IMG/VR virus record: IMGVR_UViG_3300043410_002441
Coordinates: 1 to 56,918 of that record
DNA length: 56,918 bases
Reading direction: 5' to 3' (one strand)
DNA from: a virus
Both the position numbers and the translations under genes were made by a program. A model generated the notes under the pieces. That model made no database searches and had not been told where the DNA came from. It saw only the letters and a program-made list of their open reading frames with translations. Position 1 is the first letter of the stretch. Every line of letters begins with the position of its first letter. Shown in pieces: positions 25,626-33,795 of this stretch.

Positions 25626-26247
25626 TTTCTTCTTTCTTTAGTTTTTTTAGGAGTTTAAATAATTCTTTAATGTTAATTATAGTATAATCTGATTTAATGT
25701 CAACATTAAAATCATTTTTGTATTTTATCGATATTTTACCCTTTGGTTTGGTTTTTAATAATTTAGGGTTATCCGTAACCAAAATATCACAGTAGGACCA
25801 GAAATCCTTCCATTTACTAGGGAAAACAATTTGTTCTAAATTATAGTAATTTTTACTTAGGAAAAACAATGTAGCAGATTTCGAACGCTGACTTTCATTG
25901 TTTAATAAAACAATTTTAATTTTGTTTTTATTTGAGAAGTCGGAGATTTGTTTGATTGTACCTGGTTCAGTTTCATCAACCCGACCAAATACCTCAAAAC
26001 ATGCATCTTCATACATGAATTTTTCAAGATTAAAAGACGTATCTTTTACGTTTTCAGTTAACTCTAATTCTTTATCGACTTCAAAATTTGTGTCTAATGT
26101 TTCACCTTCAATATCAGGGAATGATTTAGATAAGTCAAAAGGATTTATAGGTAAAATGGCTTCTTTTTCGAACTCAAATTCGTATAAATCCTTTAACTTA
26201 CTAATATGTTCTCGTAAAATGTTATTTATTGTAATACCTATTACCAT
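25612..26247 (-). CDS. HAD-like protein lacking the catalytic aspartates
   Basis: A 211-residue protein. Its layout resembles a small HAD / 5'(3')-nucleotidase: a first strand MVIGITINNILREHI, a cap region, IKIVLLNNESQRSKSATLFF where HAD motif II would lie, and SYCDILVTDNPKLLKTKPKG at motif III/IV. The usual DxDGVL nucleophile is absent: the strand reads GITINNIL. If it is a HAD homologue it is probably catalytically dead, perhaps a binding or regulatory protein. Its start codon sits in a hairpin. The gene overlaps the GT-B gene by 14 nt. The family assignment is tentative. Confidence 0.45.
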   Translation of the reverse strand: MVIGITINNILREHISKLKDLYEFEFEKEAILPINPFDLSKSFPDIEGETLDTNFEVDKELELTENVKDTSFNLEKFMYEDACFEVFGRVDETEPGTIKQISDFSNKNKIKIVLLNNESQRSKSATLFFLSKNYYNLEQIVFPSKWKDFWSYCDILVTDNPKLLKTKPKGKISIKYKNDFNVDIKSDYTIINIKELFKLLKKLKKEENGKN

Positions 26248-26278
26248 ATTAATTATTTTTGTATAAAAATAATATGGT
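26243..26278 (-). promoter_or_regulatory. Hairpin covering a start codon
   Basis: An imperfect inverted repeat: outer arms ACCAT/ATGGT, inner arms ATTATTTTT/AAAAATAAT, with a 4-nt bulge. On the transcript the ATG at 26247 lies in the 3' arm, so folding would hide the start of the HAD-like gene. Confidence 0.45.
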
Positions 26279-26296
26279 TTTAACCTAAAATAAAGA

Positions 26297-27055
26297 TTAC
26301 ATTTTACTTTCGTTGAATATTTTTTCGATTTTTTTGATTAGTGGATTTCTAACAACATCGTCTTCACCTAAAACAACTGTACCAACTTCATCAAAATCAC
26401 TGAATTTTTGGATAATAAAATTAAGGGAACTTTCACCTTTCTTTTTCATATCAATTTGATTTTCATCACCCAAAAATATCATTTTTGAATTTTCACCCAA
26501 TCTGGTCATAATTGTTCTAATATTATCAATCGAAATGTTTTGAGCTTCATCGATAATAGTGATTGAGTTGTCAATGTTAATACCCCTCATATAAGCGATC
26601 GGCATTTCTTCAATCATATTATTAGCCCTCAATAATTCAACGTTGTGTCTACCAATAACTTTTTCAAAATTATGCATAAATGAATACATGAAAGGTTCCA
26701 TTTTTTCTTTCATAGTACCCTTCAAGAAACCAATTTCCTCATCTTTTAATGTTGTCACTGATTTAACGATAACAATCTTTCTGTATCTGGGATCGTTTTT
26801 AAGTAAATCCAAGGCCATAGCACATGATAAAAACGTTTTACCAGTACCAGGTAAACCAGAGCATATTACAATCTCCTTATCCTTTATTTCATTAATCAGT
26901 TTTTTCTGATTTGCGGTTTTACATTTAATATCCACTTTCATTTTATCCAGGACATTACCACTATGAGCACGATTCAATTCTTCAAGTGCTTCATATTCTT
27001 CTTCTGGTGTTAATCTTTTTCTTGTTTTTCTTGATGTTTGTTTTGTGTTACTCAT
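26297..27055 (-). CDS. phoH: PhoH-like ATPase
   Basis: A 252-residue P-loop protein. The N-terminal ~45 residues are charged and basic. Walker A is SGLPGTGKTFLS (residues 66-77) and Walker B SITIIDEAQN, followed by MTRLGENSKMIFLGDENQID, the classic PhoH segment. VVRNPLIKKIEKIF ends the domain. PhoH proteins are helicase/RNase-related ATPases, very common in large phages, especially marine ones, and their phage role is unsettled. It is embedded in the glycosyltransferase operon, 11 nt after the KdsC-like phosphatase gene. Confidence 0.9.
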   Translation of the reverse strand: MSNTKQTSRKTRKRLTPEEEYEALEELNRAHSGNVLDKMKVDIKCKTANQKKLINEIKDKEIVICSGLPGTGKTFLSCAMALDLLKNDPRYRKIVIVKSVTTLKDEEIGFLKGTMKEKMEPFMYSFMHNFEKVIGRHNVELLRANNMIEEMPIAYMRGINIDNSITIIDEAQNISIDNIRTIMTRLGENSKMIFLGDENQIDMKKKGESSLNFIIQKFSDFDEVGTVVLGEDDVVRNPLIKKIEKIFNESKM

Positions 27056-27066
27056 ATATTTGTTTT

Positions 27067-27507
27067 TTATTTACATAATAACCATACTAGTTCAGCGATA
27101 ACGCCTTCACCACCATTACAGTCAATTATTTCCACTTTATTATTTAATTTTAATGATTTGTCGCAATCTTTTGGTGCAAAAAACCTTTCTGATTTTTCAA
27201 TCAGGTTGAGGTCCCATACATCATCACCAATAGCTATAAACGTTTCGTTTAAGTTATCAGCAAAAAGTTTTTTATCTTTGGATACAACAACTTCTGATCC
27301 AGTTTTTTTAGCAAATTCATGTGAACCTGGCCAATTACTAGCTGTTAGTATAATAACATCATACCCGTGTGATATTAGCTCTCTTATGGCCCTAACATCG
27401 CGTGTGTGGGTACCTTTAAATTGTTTACCTTCATGCGTATAATAAATTTTACCATCGGTTAAAACACCATCAAAATCTATTAATATTTTAGTTACTTCTT
27501 TTTGCAT
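27067..27507 (-). CDS. HAD phosphatase, KdsC-like (sugar phosphatase)
   Basis: A 146-residue HAD enzyme without a cap domain. Motif I is LIDFDGVLTDGKIYY (Asp11 and Asp13), motif II VIILTASNW, the motif III Lys is in VVSKDKKL, and motif IV is AIGDDVWDLNLIEKS. This layout and length match KdsC, which hydrolyses KDO 8-phosphate, and close relatives that dephosphorylate other sugar phosphates. Next to glycosyltransferases and near a heptose-type kinase, it probably prepares a sugar for activation. The exact substrate cannot be read from sequence. It lies 6 nt after the preceding GT-A gene. Confidence 0.8.
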   Translation of the reverse strand: MQKEVTKILIDFDGVLTDGKIYYTHEGKQFKGTHTRDVRAIRELISHGYDVIILTASNWPGSHEFAKKTGSEVVVSKDKKLFADNLNETFIAIGDDVWDLNLIEKSERFFAPKDCDKSLKLNNKVEIIDCNGGEGVIAELVWLLCK

Positions 27508-27513
27508 AAATTA

Positions 27514-28155
27514 TTACATAAGAATTGATTGCCAGTTATTACCATATTCATTATACAAAAAACCACACTCTATTCGGTTTCTGGCGTCTCTCAATTCTTT
27601 TCTTTTTTTGGATATTGGACTTGATAAATCTTTTACAAGATACCTGTGATCAACAAAAGCACCATGATCGACACCAATTTTATAACCAAGCTTTTTGATT
27701 TCAAAACTCCAAACCAAATCAAAAAACCAATAATGATAATTTTCATTTAAAGGGTATTTTAAGAATACATCGGTTCTTACCATGGGCGATGTCCACTCAA
27801 TGTATTTTGTTTCAAGAACCTCATTAGTTTTATTATTTCTATGTGATGGGTGATCACTATTATGTGAAGGGTGTATGGCGGCAAACCCTGTTTTATCCAT
27901 AGATGCGACAAGTCTATTGATTGTTGCTGTATCAAAATTATTATTTGTTACAAAAAATAGATATTCTGGTAATTCATCTGGAAACATTTCGGTTAGTTTC
28001 TCTATACAGGAATTAAAAGCTTTTGTCATAGATCCAATGCCACCTCTATCAACATAGATTACAGGTAGGTTAGTGTCAATTATATTTTTTTGTGTTGACT
28101 CCCAATAAGGTTCTAAATAGATTAAAGAAATTATACAAACTTTATTACTCATCAT
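27514..28155 (-). CDS. GT-A-like glycosyltransferase (GT2-type)
   Basis: A 213-residue protein. KVCIISLIYLEPYWESTQKN looks like a GT2 first strand and helix. IYVDRGGIGSMTKAFNSCIE corresponds to the segment that holds the donor base. EYLFFVTNNNFDTATINRLV replaces the DxD strand with TNNNFD. SPMVRTDVFLKYPLNENYHY and VDHGAFVDHRYLVK are acceptor-side elements. It may start at either of two adjacent ATGs. It overlaps the RgpF-like gene by 8-11 nt. The assignment rests on fold-level resemblance. Confidence 0.55.
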   Translation of the reverse strand: MMSNKVCIISLIYLEPYWESTQKNIIDTNLPVIYVDRGGIGSMTKAFNSCIEKLTEMFPDELPEYLFFVTNNNFDTATINRLVASMDKTGFAAIHPSHNSDHPSHRNNKTNEVLETKYIEWTSPMVRTDVFLKYPLNENYHYWFFDLVWSFEIKKLGYKIGVDHGAFVDHRYLVKDLSSPISKKRKELRDARNRIECGFLYNEYGNNWQSILM

Positions 28156-29149
28156 TAACTACATATCCAAGGCTATAACATAATGTACCAAAAATTCTTT
28201 CCATAGCATGATGCCAGTCACCGTCAAGTAAACCCGTTTCATCAAATTTATCTGATATTATTTTTAAATTATCATTATCTTTAAAATAATGATCTATTAT
28301 TTCAGATCTCACCCAAAAAAACGTACCACCAATAAAATATGATTCCGTATTTTTATCAATATTTAAAATTTCACATATTTCATTATATTTAGATCTGTTT
28401 CCACTAAACATAACCTCTAAAGTTTTATGTTTATGTGTTTTAGAGCCAACAACACCCAATTTTGGTTTATCATTAAAATCATCTAATATTTGATTGATTT
28501 TATTGTAATCACCAACAGTACTTAATAATAAATCATCAACCCAATTTTTAGCCGCTGATTTAATTAAATGTTTTGATTTTTTTGTATGAACTAAAAGATA
28601 AAAATCGTAAGATTTATTATTTTTATATATTGAGTTTAAGTTATTAAATTGACCGTTAATATCCCTACCAATATTTTTATCCGTATAGTTGATGGTATAA
28701 TTATCAAAATTTCTTTTAATAACTTCTATAGCCATAGCTTGATTAACAGTATCATCGTTTTTAATGAAATTAAAATAAAAATCAGCGTATTTTGATAAAG
28801 GTAATAATTTTGGTAATACTGTATGTATTAAAACGTCAATGAAATAACAATGAACTAAAACAGCTATTTTTTCGGTTCTTTCATTTTGAACACCTATAAA
28901 TCTATTGTCAAATATATCTTCATTAGCACTTAAATTATTTGGTTTAAAATATTTTAAATGATCATTTAAAACAACAGAACCTTTTTTTATTTTAACATTT
29001 TTTGGTAAATCAATGCTAATATCTTTTTTTTCTGGTTCTTTAATAACTTCAGTTTGTCGATTAGCAATTTCATATTCATTAATATCTGAATATGTTGGTT
29101 CGTAATTTTTACTAATGTCAGTTCTTTTTTTTATTTTAAAATAACCCAT
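28145..29149 (-). CDS. Rhamnan synthesis F (RgpF)-like glycosyltransferase
   Basis: A 334-residue protein. After a polar N-terminus (about 1-90) comes EKIAVLVHCYFIDVL, then the N-x-G-R-D motif in YTDKNIGRDINGQFNNL and FYLLVHTKKSKHL. The C-terminal segment SYFIGGTFFWVRSEIIDHYF is followed by the region DWHHAMERIFGTLC. These are the conserved blocks of RgpF-type proteins, which take part in rhamnose-containing polysaccharide synthesis. It would act on a sugar chain. It lies between the two-module GT gene and the small GT-A gene in the operon. Confidence 0.75.
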   Translation of the reverse strand: MGYFKIKKRTDISKNYEPTYSDINEYEIANRQTEVIKEPEKKDISIDLPKNVKIKKGSVVLNDHLKYFKPNNLSANEDIFDNRFIGVQNERTEKIAVLVHCYFIDVLIHTVLPKLLPLSKYADFYFNFIKNDDTVNQAMAIEVIKRNFDNYTINYTDKNIGRDINGQFNNLNSIYKNNKSYDFYLLVHTKKSKHLIKSAAKNWVDDLLLSTVGDYNKINQILDDFNDKPKLGVVGSKTHKHKTLEVMFSGNRSKYNEICEILNIDKNTESYFIGGTFFWVRSEIIDHYFKDNDNLKIISDKFDETGLLDGDWHHAMERIFGTLCYSLGYVVNDE

Positions 29150-29180
29150 GAATTCTTTTAAGTTAAATAGCTTATTATTA

Positions 29181-30614
29181 TTAAATAATCTTATTTTTTT
29201 TAACTAAATTATCATTAAAATCATTAATGTGTTTAACTTCTTCAAAATCATATTCATAGCCAAGTTTATGTGTTCTATTAAAATCACTTAATCGTTTTTT
29301 ATAGGATCTCATTTTGTTTAAATGATACTTTAACCCAAGTCTTTTGTAATGTAATAACATCAATTTATTTTCAAATAACTTCACATTACCCGATGGTACC
29401 GCGAAATGACAACCACCCCTATAATTTATTTCATTAATTTCATTAGGCTTAAACATTACAAACTTATCGAAAAGATCGTTTCTATACCCAGTTTTAACCA
29501 AATTGGTTAATTTATCGGTATAATCAAATGAAAAGTCACTCGTAATCATATCATACCCAGTTGGTTTAACCACAGTATAATCACTGTTATGGAATTCTAG
29601 TATAGTTGATCTTAAATCATCCGCGTATAAAAACTCATCCATATCACAAACAATAACAATATCAGCGTTATTTTTAGAATTTTTCCAACCAGTGTTTTTT
29701 ATCTGTAAATAAGCATCATCCCTTATTTCACCATTAGTGTCATAAGATATTATAGTAACCTTAGGGTGTTTTTTTAATAATTTAGTGCTGTCATCATTTG
29801 ATTTATTATCGTAGACAAATATTCTAGAAACCAAATTTTCATAATGATTTAGGAAATAAGGTATCATTTTTTCTTCATTCCAACAAAGAACATGCATGTC
29901 TATTTTGGGTAAATCTTTATCAAAGATAACATGTTTAGTTTCTTCATTTAAACAAATTGGTAAATTTTTGGAGTACTTTGATTCAAATTTATTCTTATTG
30001 TCATTCCATTTTTGATTAACCATACCAACTGATTTGTGTAGAATCAAAATATTAGATATAAGGCCAACTTTAACCCCAGATAAAAAATTTTCAAAACAAA
30101 AACTTATATCATAAAAATGAAAACCATCAAAATCTTCATCAAAAACACATTTGATATTATTCTTATTAACAGCAAAAAATAAACCGTCAACAACAATCAT
30201 ATCTTTTATTTCATTCCCATAGTTTTGGGAATACTTGTTAGCCCATGTTTTTACACCATCGGTATGTTTAACAGTACCATGCATGGCGTTTCTTATCTCC
30301 CACCACATACCACTAATCATGTGGTTTGTACCAGCAACACCCAAAATACCATATTCTGGGTTTTTATTAAAGGCCTTTAATATTTTTTCACCCCAATTTT
30401 TTGTTTCAAATAAAATGTCATCATGACAAAAAACAACAATATCACTAGATGATTCAGCTAAACCTTTATTGTATATTTGGGTTAATGAATATTCACCGTT
30501 ATTTTCATACGGTAAAATTTCAACACCTTTATGAATACAGGTTTTCCTAAGGTGCTCAATAAAACTTTCATCTATTTTTCTTGTTGAAAAAACAACACTT
30601 ATTTTATAATCCAT
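29181..30614 (-). CDS. Two-module glycosyltransferase (two GT-A domains)
   Basis: I use the ATG at 30614 (MDYKISVVFSTRKIDESFIE, 477 residues). An ATG 5 codons earlier would overlap the upstream gene further. Module 1 has SLTQIYNKGLAESSSDIVVF followed by CHDDILFETKNWG, the H-D-D-I pattern of StrF-like GT2 enzymes. Module 2 starts KIDMHVLCWNEEKMIPYFLN and contains VYDNKSNDDSTKLLKKHP and IVIVCDMDEFLYADDL, with the DMDEF metal site of GT2_4-type transferases. Two catalytic sites suggest that it adds two sugars in turn. Confidence 0.75.
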   Translation of the reverse strand: MDYKISVVFSTRKIDESFIEHLRKTCIHKGVEILPYENNGEYSLTQIYNKGLAESSSDIVVFCHDDILFETKNWGEKILKAFNKNPEYGILGVAGTNHMISGMWWEIRNAMHGTVKHTDGVKTWANKYSQNYGNEIKDMIVVDGLFFAVNKNNIKCVFDEDFDGFHFYDISFCFENFLSGVKVGLISNILILHKSVGMVNQKWNDNKNKFESKYSKNLPICLNEETKHVIFDKDLPKIDMHVLCWNEEKMIPYFLNHYENLVSRIFVYDNKSNDDSTKLLKKHPKVTIISYDTNGEIRDDAYLQIKNTGWKNSKNNADIVIVCDMDEFLYADDLRSTILEFHNSDYTVVKPTGYDMITSDFSFDYTDKLTNLVKTGYRNDLFDKFVMFKPNEINEINYRGGCHFAVPSGNVKLFENKLMLLHYKRLGLKYHLNKMRSYKKRLSDFNRTHKLGYEYDFEEVKHINDFNDNLVKKNKII

Positions 30615-30912
30615 TATCCTCTTCTTCAATGATTAAACTTCTTTCCAGAATGTCATTTTTATATTTTAAAACAGGTATAATATGGTTTATTGTTTGGATG
30701 TAAATAAATTTTTGTTCAATTTCATCCAATTCGCGCTCAAGAAATGTCGCTAATTTATAATCCTCTGAATTTAATGGGTAAACAAATGCATATAAAACTT
30801 TATCACCAACCTGTATCCTTTTACCAGACCAAACAGTTTTATAGTCTATCTGGTTTAATATATCAGGGGTGATTGCTTTATACGCTTTTATTTGATCTTT
30901 AAATACTACCAT
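30604..30912 (-). CDS. Hypothetical small protein after dUTPase
   Basis: A 102-residue protein starting MVVFKDQIKAYKAITPDILN. One motif-like segment, WSGKRIQVGDKVLYAFVYPL, suggests a small beta-barrel. A helix EDYKLATFLERELDEIEQKF and an acidic tail EEEDNGL follow. No family is recognised. The ATG overlaps the dUTPase stop as TAATG. It overlaps the two-module GT gene by 11 nt. It belongs to the operon, but there is no clue to its job. Confidence 0.6.
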   Translation of the reverse strand: MVVFKDQIKAYKAITPDILNQIDYKTVWSGKRIQVGDKVLYAFVYPLNSEDYKLATFLERELDEIEQKFIYIQTINHIIPVLKYKNDILERSLIIEEEDNGL

Positions 30913-31496
30913 TAATTGATACCTGTTGAACCAAAACCACCAGTACCTCTGTCGCTACTTGATAGTTGATCTGTTTTTATGAATTTAGTTTTACCCATTG
31001 TTTGTACAGCAGCGATAACACCTTGAGCAATTCTATCACCATTGTGTACGTAAAATGGGTTTGATGTGTCTGTATTGTATAAAATAACACCAATCTCACC
31101 TCTATAACCAGAATCAACAGTACCTGGACTATTTAAAACCATAATACCGTTTTTTAATGCCAAACCACTTCTTGATCTAACTTGTAATTCATACCCTAAA
31201 GGTATTTCAAAATACAAACCAGTTGGTATTAACATTCTTTGCCCTGGCTCTATTTCAATAGGCTTGTTAACAAAAGCTCTAATATCAAAACCACTATCAC
31301 CTTCTTTTTCATACGTAGGGTCTGGGTTATTTGATTTATTAATAAAAGAAATTTTTAATTTAACTGACATTGTTTCCGCGTCATAATCCCAATCACCCAT
31401 CATGTGTTTAGTTTGATTTAGAATTTCATCCAATTCATTTTTTGTTTCATCATCAAAAAATTCACCCATGTCTAAATTTTCCAAGTTGTTATTCAT
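30912..31496 (-). CDS. dut: dUTP diphosphatase (dUTPase)
   Basis: A 194-residue trimeric-type dUTPase that hydrolyses dUTP to dUMP and keeps uracil out of DNA. All five motifs are present: GDSGFDIRA (66-74), RSRSGLA (107-113), GTVDSGYRGEI (125-135, catalytic Asp128 and Tyr131), GDRIAQ (153-158) and RGTGGFGSTG (183-192). An extra ~45-residue acidic N-terminus precedes the domain. It is encoded 2 nt after a glycosyltransferase gene, so nucleotide and sugar functions share one transcript. Confidence 0.95.
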   Translation of the reverse strand: MNNNLENLDMGEFFDDETKNELDEILNQTKHMMGDWDYDAETMSVKLKISFINKSNNPDPTYEKEGDSGFDIRAFVNKPIEIEPGQRMLIPTGLYFEIPLGYELQVRSRSGLALKNGIMVLNSPGTVDSGYRGEIGVILYNTDTSNPFYVHNGDRIAQGVIAAVQTMGKTKFIKTDQLSSSDRGTGGFGSTGIN

Positions 31497-31498
31497 AG

Positions 31499-32719
31499 TT
31501 ATATTAATGTTTTATAAATTTGTGCTCTTAATTTTGTTACGTAATTTATATCATACTTATCTTTAACAGTTTCGTATAATTTTTCACCCAAATCTTTAGC
31601 TAAGTTAGGGTTATCGATTAATCTTTTAACGTGTTGACTCCATTGTTTATGGTTTTTACTTGGCTCAACTAATAAAGAATTACCTTTATCGTTAAAACCA
31701 CCACCTTTTTCAATAGCCGAAACAAGGTCAATTGTATACGGACCATAGTTTTGTGCGATTATAGCTTTTTTATGAAAACCAGCTTCAATAACTTTTAATT
31801 GAGATTTATATTTGTTAAACGCACTATCATTTAATGGAGCTAAAGCCACATCAAATTCATTATAACCTTTTGCGTAGGTTTCAATAGGTTTTGTCCAAAT
31901 TCTTCTATACGGCATATTTTTATCATCATAGAATAAACCTTGATCAAATTTCAATAAATGTTTTACATACTCTTGGTCTTTGATGGTTTTAAAATGATCG
32001 GTTAAGAATATTTCATACATGAACCAGGTTGTTTCAACTGGTTGCATATCTCTTTCCATAACTTGGCCAGTTTCTGGGTGTATTGCTTTAACTTTACCTC
32101 TTGTATCATAACCACACAACACAATCTGCATTTTATCCTCATACTCTTTAGATCTTTGTGTAACACCCCTTAAAAGCTCAATGTCTTTTATATGCGATGA
32201 ACCACCAAGCCATCCAAATCTCAATCTATCTGATTCACTTAATTGTGGTTTAAACTGAGGTTCATTAGGGTTAACGGCATTAGCCAATACAACACAATTC
32301 TTATTATATTTAAGAACCTCTTTTTGTAGTAAGTGTGTTGATACAGTGACTAAGTCAGCTTCTTTAATAATGCTAACAGTGTGATAAGGTATATCATTCT
32401 TTTTTGATGTTTGGTATAAACCATGTGATGGGTCTAAATTCCAGTGGTCATCGTAATCAACAATAACTTTACCACCAAAAGATTTGATTTTTTTAATAAT
32501 ATCAACACCCTGTAGATAATTACCACCTGGAGCTCTATGAAAAAAGAATAATTGGAATTTTTTTAAATAATTATCATTATTAAAATCAACATTTTCATTA
32601 ATTTCAACAAAAAACTCATCCGAATTATTATTTTGTAAAGTTACATGCGGGTCAACGCATCTAAATTTACCAGATCCAGCTCTATCGTTTGGCTGTACTA
32701 ATATATTAATCTTACTCAT
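31499..32719 (-). CDS. GT4-like glycosyltransferase (GT-B fold)
   Basis: A 406-residue protein starting MSKINILVQPNDRAGSGKFR. LRFGWLGGSSHIKDIELLRG begins the donor domain. The donor site is YKSQLKVIEAGFHKKAIIAQ, a GT4-like K-x(n)-E-A-x-x-x-x-x-I. The N-terminal acceptor domain has GKVIVDYDDHWNLDPSHGLY, resembling other phage and bacterial polysaccharide GT4 proteins. It is the first gene of the ~9.7-kb operon that ends with the sigma factor. I found no late motif before it, so it may be an early or middle unit. Confidence 0.75.
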   Translation of the reverse strand: MSKINILVQPNDRAGSGKFRCVDPHVTLQNNNSDEFFVEINENVDFNNDNYLKKFQLFFFHRAPGGNYLQGVDIIKKIKSFGGKVIVDYDDHWNLDPSHGLYQTSKKNDIPYHTVSIIKEADLVTVSTHLLQKEVLKYNKNCVVLANAVNPNEPQFKPQLSESDRLRFGWLGGSSHIKDIELLRGVTQRSKEYEDKMQIVLCGYDTRGKVKAIHPETGQVMERDMQPVETTWFMYEIFLTDHFKTIKDQEYVKHLLKFDQGLFYDDKNMPYRRIWTKPIETYAKGYNEFDVALAPLNDSAFNKYKSQLKVIEAGFHKKAIIAQNYGPYTIDLVSAIEKGGGFNDKGNSLLVEPSKNHKQWSQHVKRLIDNPNLAKDLGEKLYETVKDKYDINYVTKLRAQIYKTLI

Positions 32720-32779
32720 TTTATTATGTTTACATAATAATAGTAAAAATCAGGGAAAAATCAAAATATAATGCTAAAT

Positions 32780-33529
32780 TTATTTTGGTACAACCACACC
32801 TCTCCTGCTCACAACATCAGAAGCTTTAGTGTTTGCAAAATATATTGACATCTTAATGTCGTTAGTTTCGTAGTATTTTATTATAAATGATGCGGTAAAA
32901 GTGTCACCAGCACCACTTACATCTATTGTATCTCTGGGTACTGGAGATGGATAAACATCACCCTTATATTCAGCACCTTTTTTACCAAGGGTTGTTATTA
33001 TGTTTAAATCCGTGATAAAACTATCTTTTTGTTGTGATCTTTCTTGTTTGTTTAATTTAATAAAGGTAAAATCTTTAAATATCGGTAACATAAGTCTTTT
33101 ACTATCAAGTATTGAGCATTTTGAGTGGTGTGCTATCATACTGAGAGTTTCATTTGTTAAAAACCCTTTATTATAATCACTAACAATAACAATATCTGAT
33201 GACGAAATTTGTTCTATTAAATCTTCATTTAAAATTAAAGGTTTAATATCTTTTTCACCCTCATCAACTCGAATAATCATTTGATTACTTTGCTCATCAA
33301 CAAATCTTGTTTTAATTATTTTAGATTCTTGATGGATGGAACTTATTTCACAATCTGGTTTTATTGCTCTTATGTTTTCAACAACATTACCAGCCATACC
33401 AGGATTTTTTGTTGTTTTATATGGGTTTAATATTGGTACTGGTGCTTCTGGACAAAGCCTAGTTACGTTACCATATATAAACTTATCAACGCAAGTTTCA
33501 CCTATAACAAGTATTTTTATCTTATTCAT
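32780..33529 (-). CDS. PfkB-family sugar kinase, HldE/RfaE N-domain type
   Basis: A 249-residue kinase. The start ILVIGETCVDKFIYGNVTRL, then CPEAPVPILNPYKTTKNPGM and AGNVVENI, is diagnostic of the HldE (RfaE) kinase domain, which phosphorylates D-glycero-D-manno-heptose 7-phosphate at C1. The PfkB signature DVSGAGDTFTASFI (catalytic Asp in GAGD) is intact. It is shorter than typical HldE kinase domains (~315) and lacks the nucleotidyltransferase domain. It stands alone between terminators and short gaps. With the KdsC-like phosphatase it suggests activated-heptose synthesis, pending a nucleotidyltransferase elsewhere. Confidence 0.85.
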   Translation of the reverse strand: MNKIKILVIGETCVDKFIYGNVTRLCPEAPVPILNPYKTTKNPGMAGNVVENIRAIKPDCEISSIHQESKIIKTRFVDEQSNQMIIRVDEGEKDIKPLILNEDLIEQISSSDIVIVSDYNKGFLTNETLSMIAHHSKCSILDSKRLMLPIFKDFTFIKLNKQERSQQKDSFITDLNIITTLGKKGAEYKGDVYPSPVPRDTIDVSGAGDTFTASFIIKYYETNDIKMSIYFANTKASDVVSRRGVVVPK

Positions 33530-33550
33530 TTAACAAAAATATAAAAAAAA

Positions 33551-33573
33551 ATGGGGAATATCAAATTCCCCAT
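33551..33573 (-). terminator. Rho-independent terminator of the small-protein late operon
   Basis: A 9-bp stem (33551-33559 with 33565-33573, arm ATGGGGAAT) with a 5-nt loop, followed on the minus strand by nine T. It ends the unit that starts at 36341. Confidence 0.9.
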
Positions 33574-33602
33574 CATTAATTATTGTTAATTTTTTTAACA
33601 AA

Positions 33603-33791
33603 TTATTGTTTTTCTTCGTTAATAATCTGATCAAATTTACCCTCTTTAGCGGCCTCAACAAAATCAGCGAATTGGTTTTTGGTCCAAGTTGTTATACCTT
33701 CTGGACCCTCTTTATCACCCAATACAATTGCATTTTCTTGTACCTCAATAACTGGACAACATTTGTTTTTACAAAATTTAATTACGTGCAT
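33603..33791 (-). CDS. Small cysteine-containing protein (DUF397-like pattern)
   Basis: A 62-residue protein starting MHVIKFCKNKCCPVIEVQEN, then VLGDKEGPEGITTWTKNQFA and DFVEAAKEGKFDQI. The arrangement of a Cys-containing strand, D-x-x-G-P-x-G and a W-x-x-x-x-F-x-x-F helix resembles DUF397 proteins, otherwise known mostly from actinomycetes. That is a pattern match from memory, not a proven homology. The three cysteines could bind a metal. It is the last gene before the terminator and lies 4 nt after its neighbour. Confidence 0.55.
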   Translation of the reverse strand: MHVIKFCKNKCCPVIEVQENAIVLGDKEGPEGITTWTKNQFADFVEAAKEGKFDQIINEEKQ

Positions 33792-33795
33792 TTCT

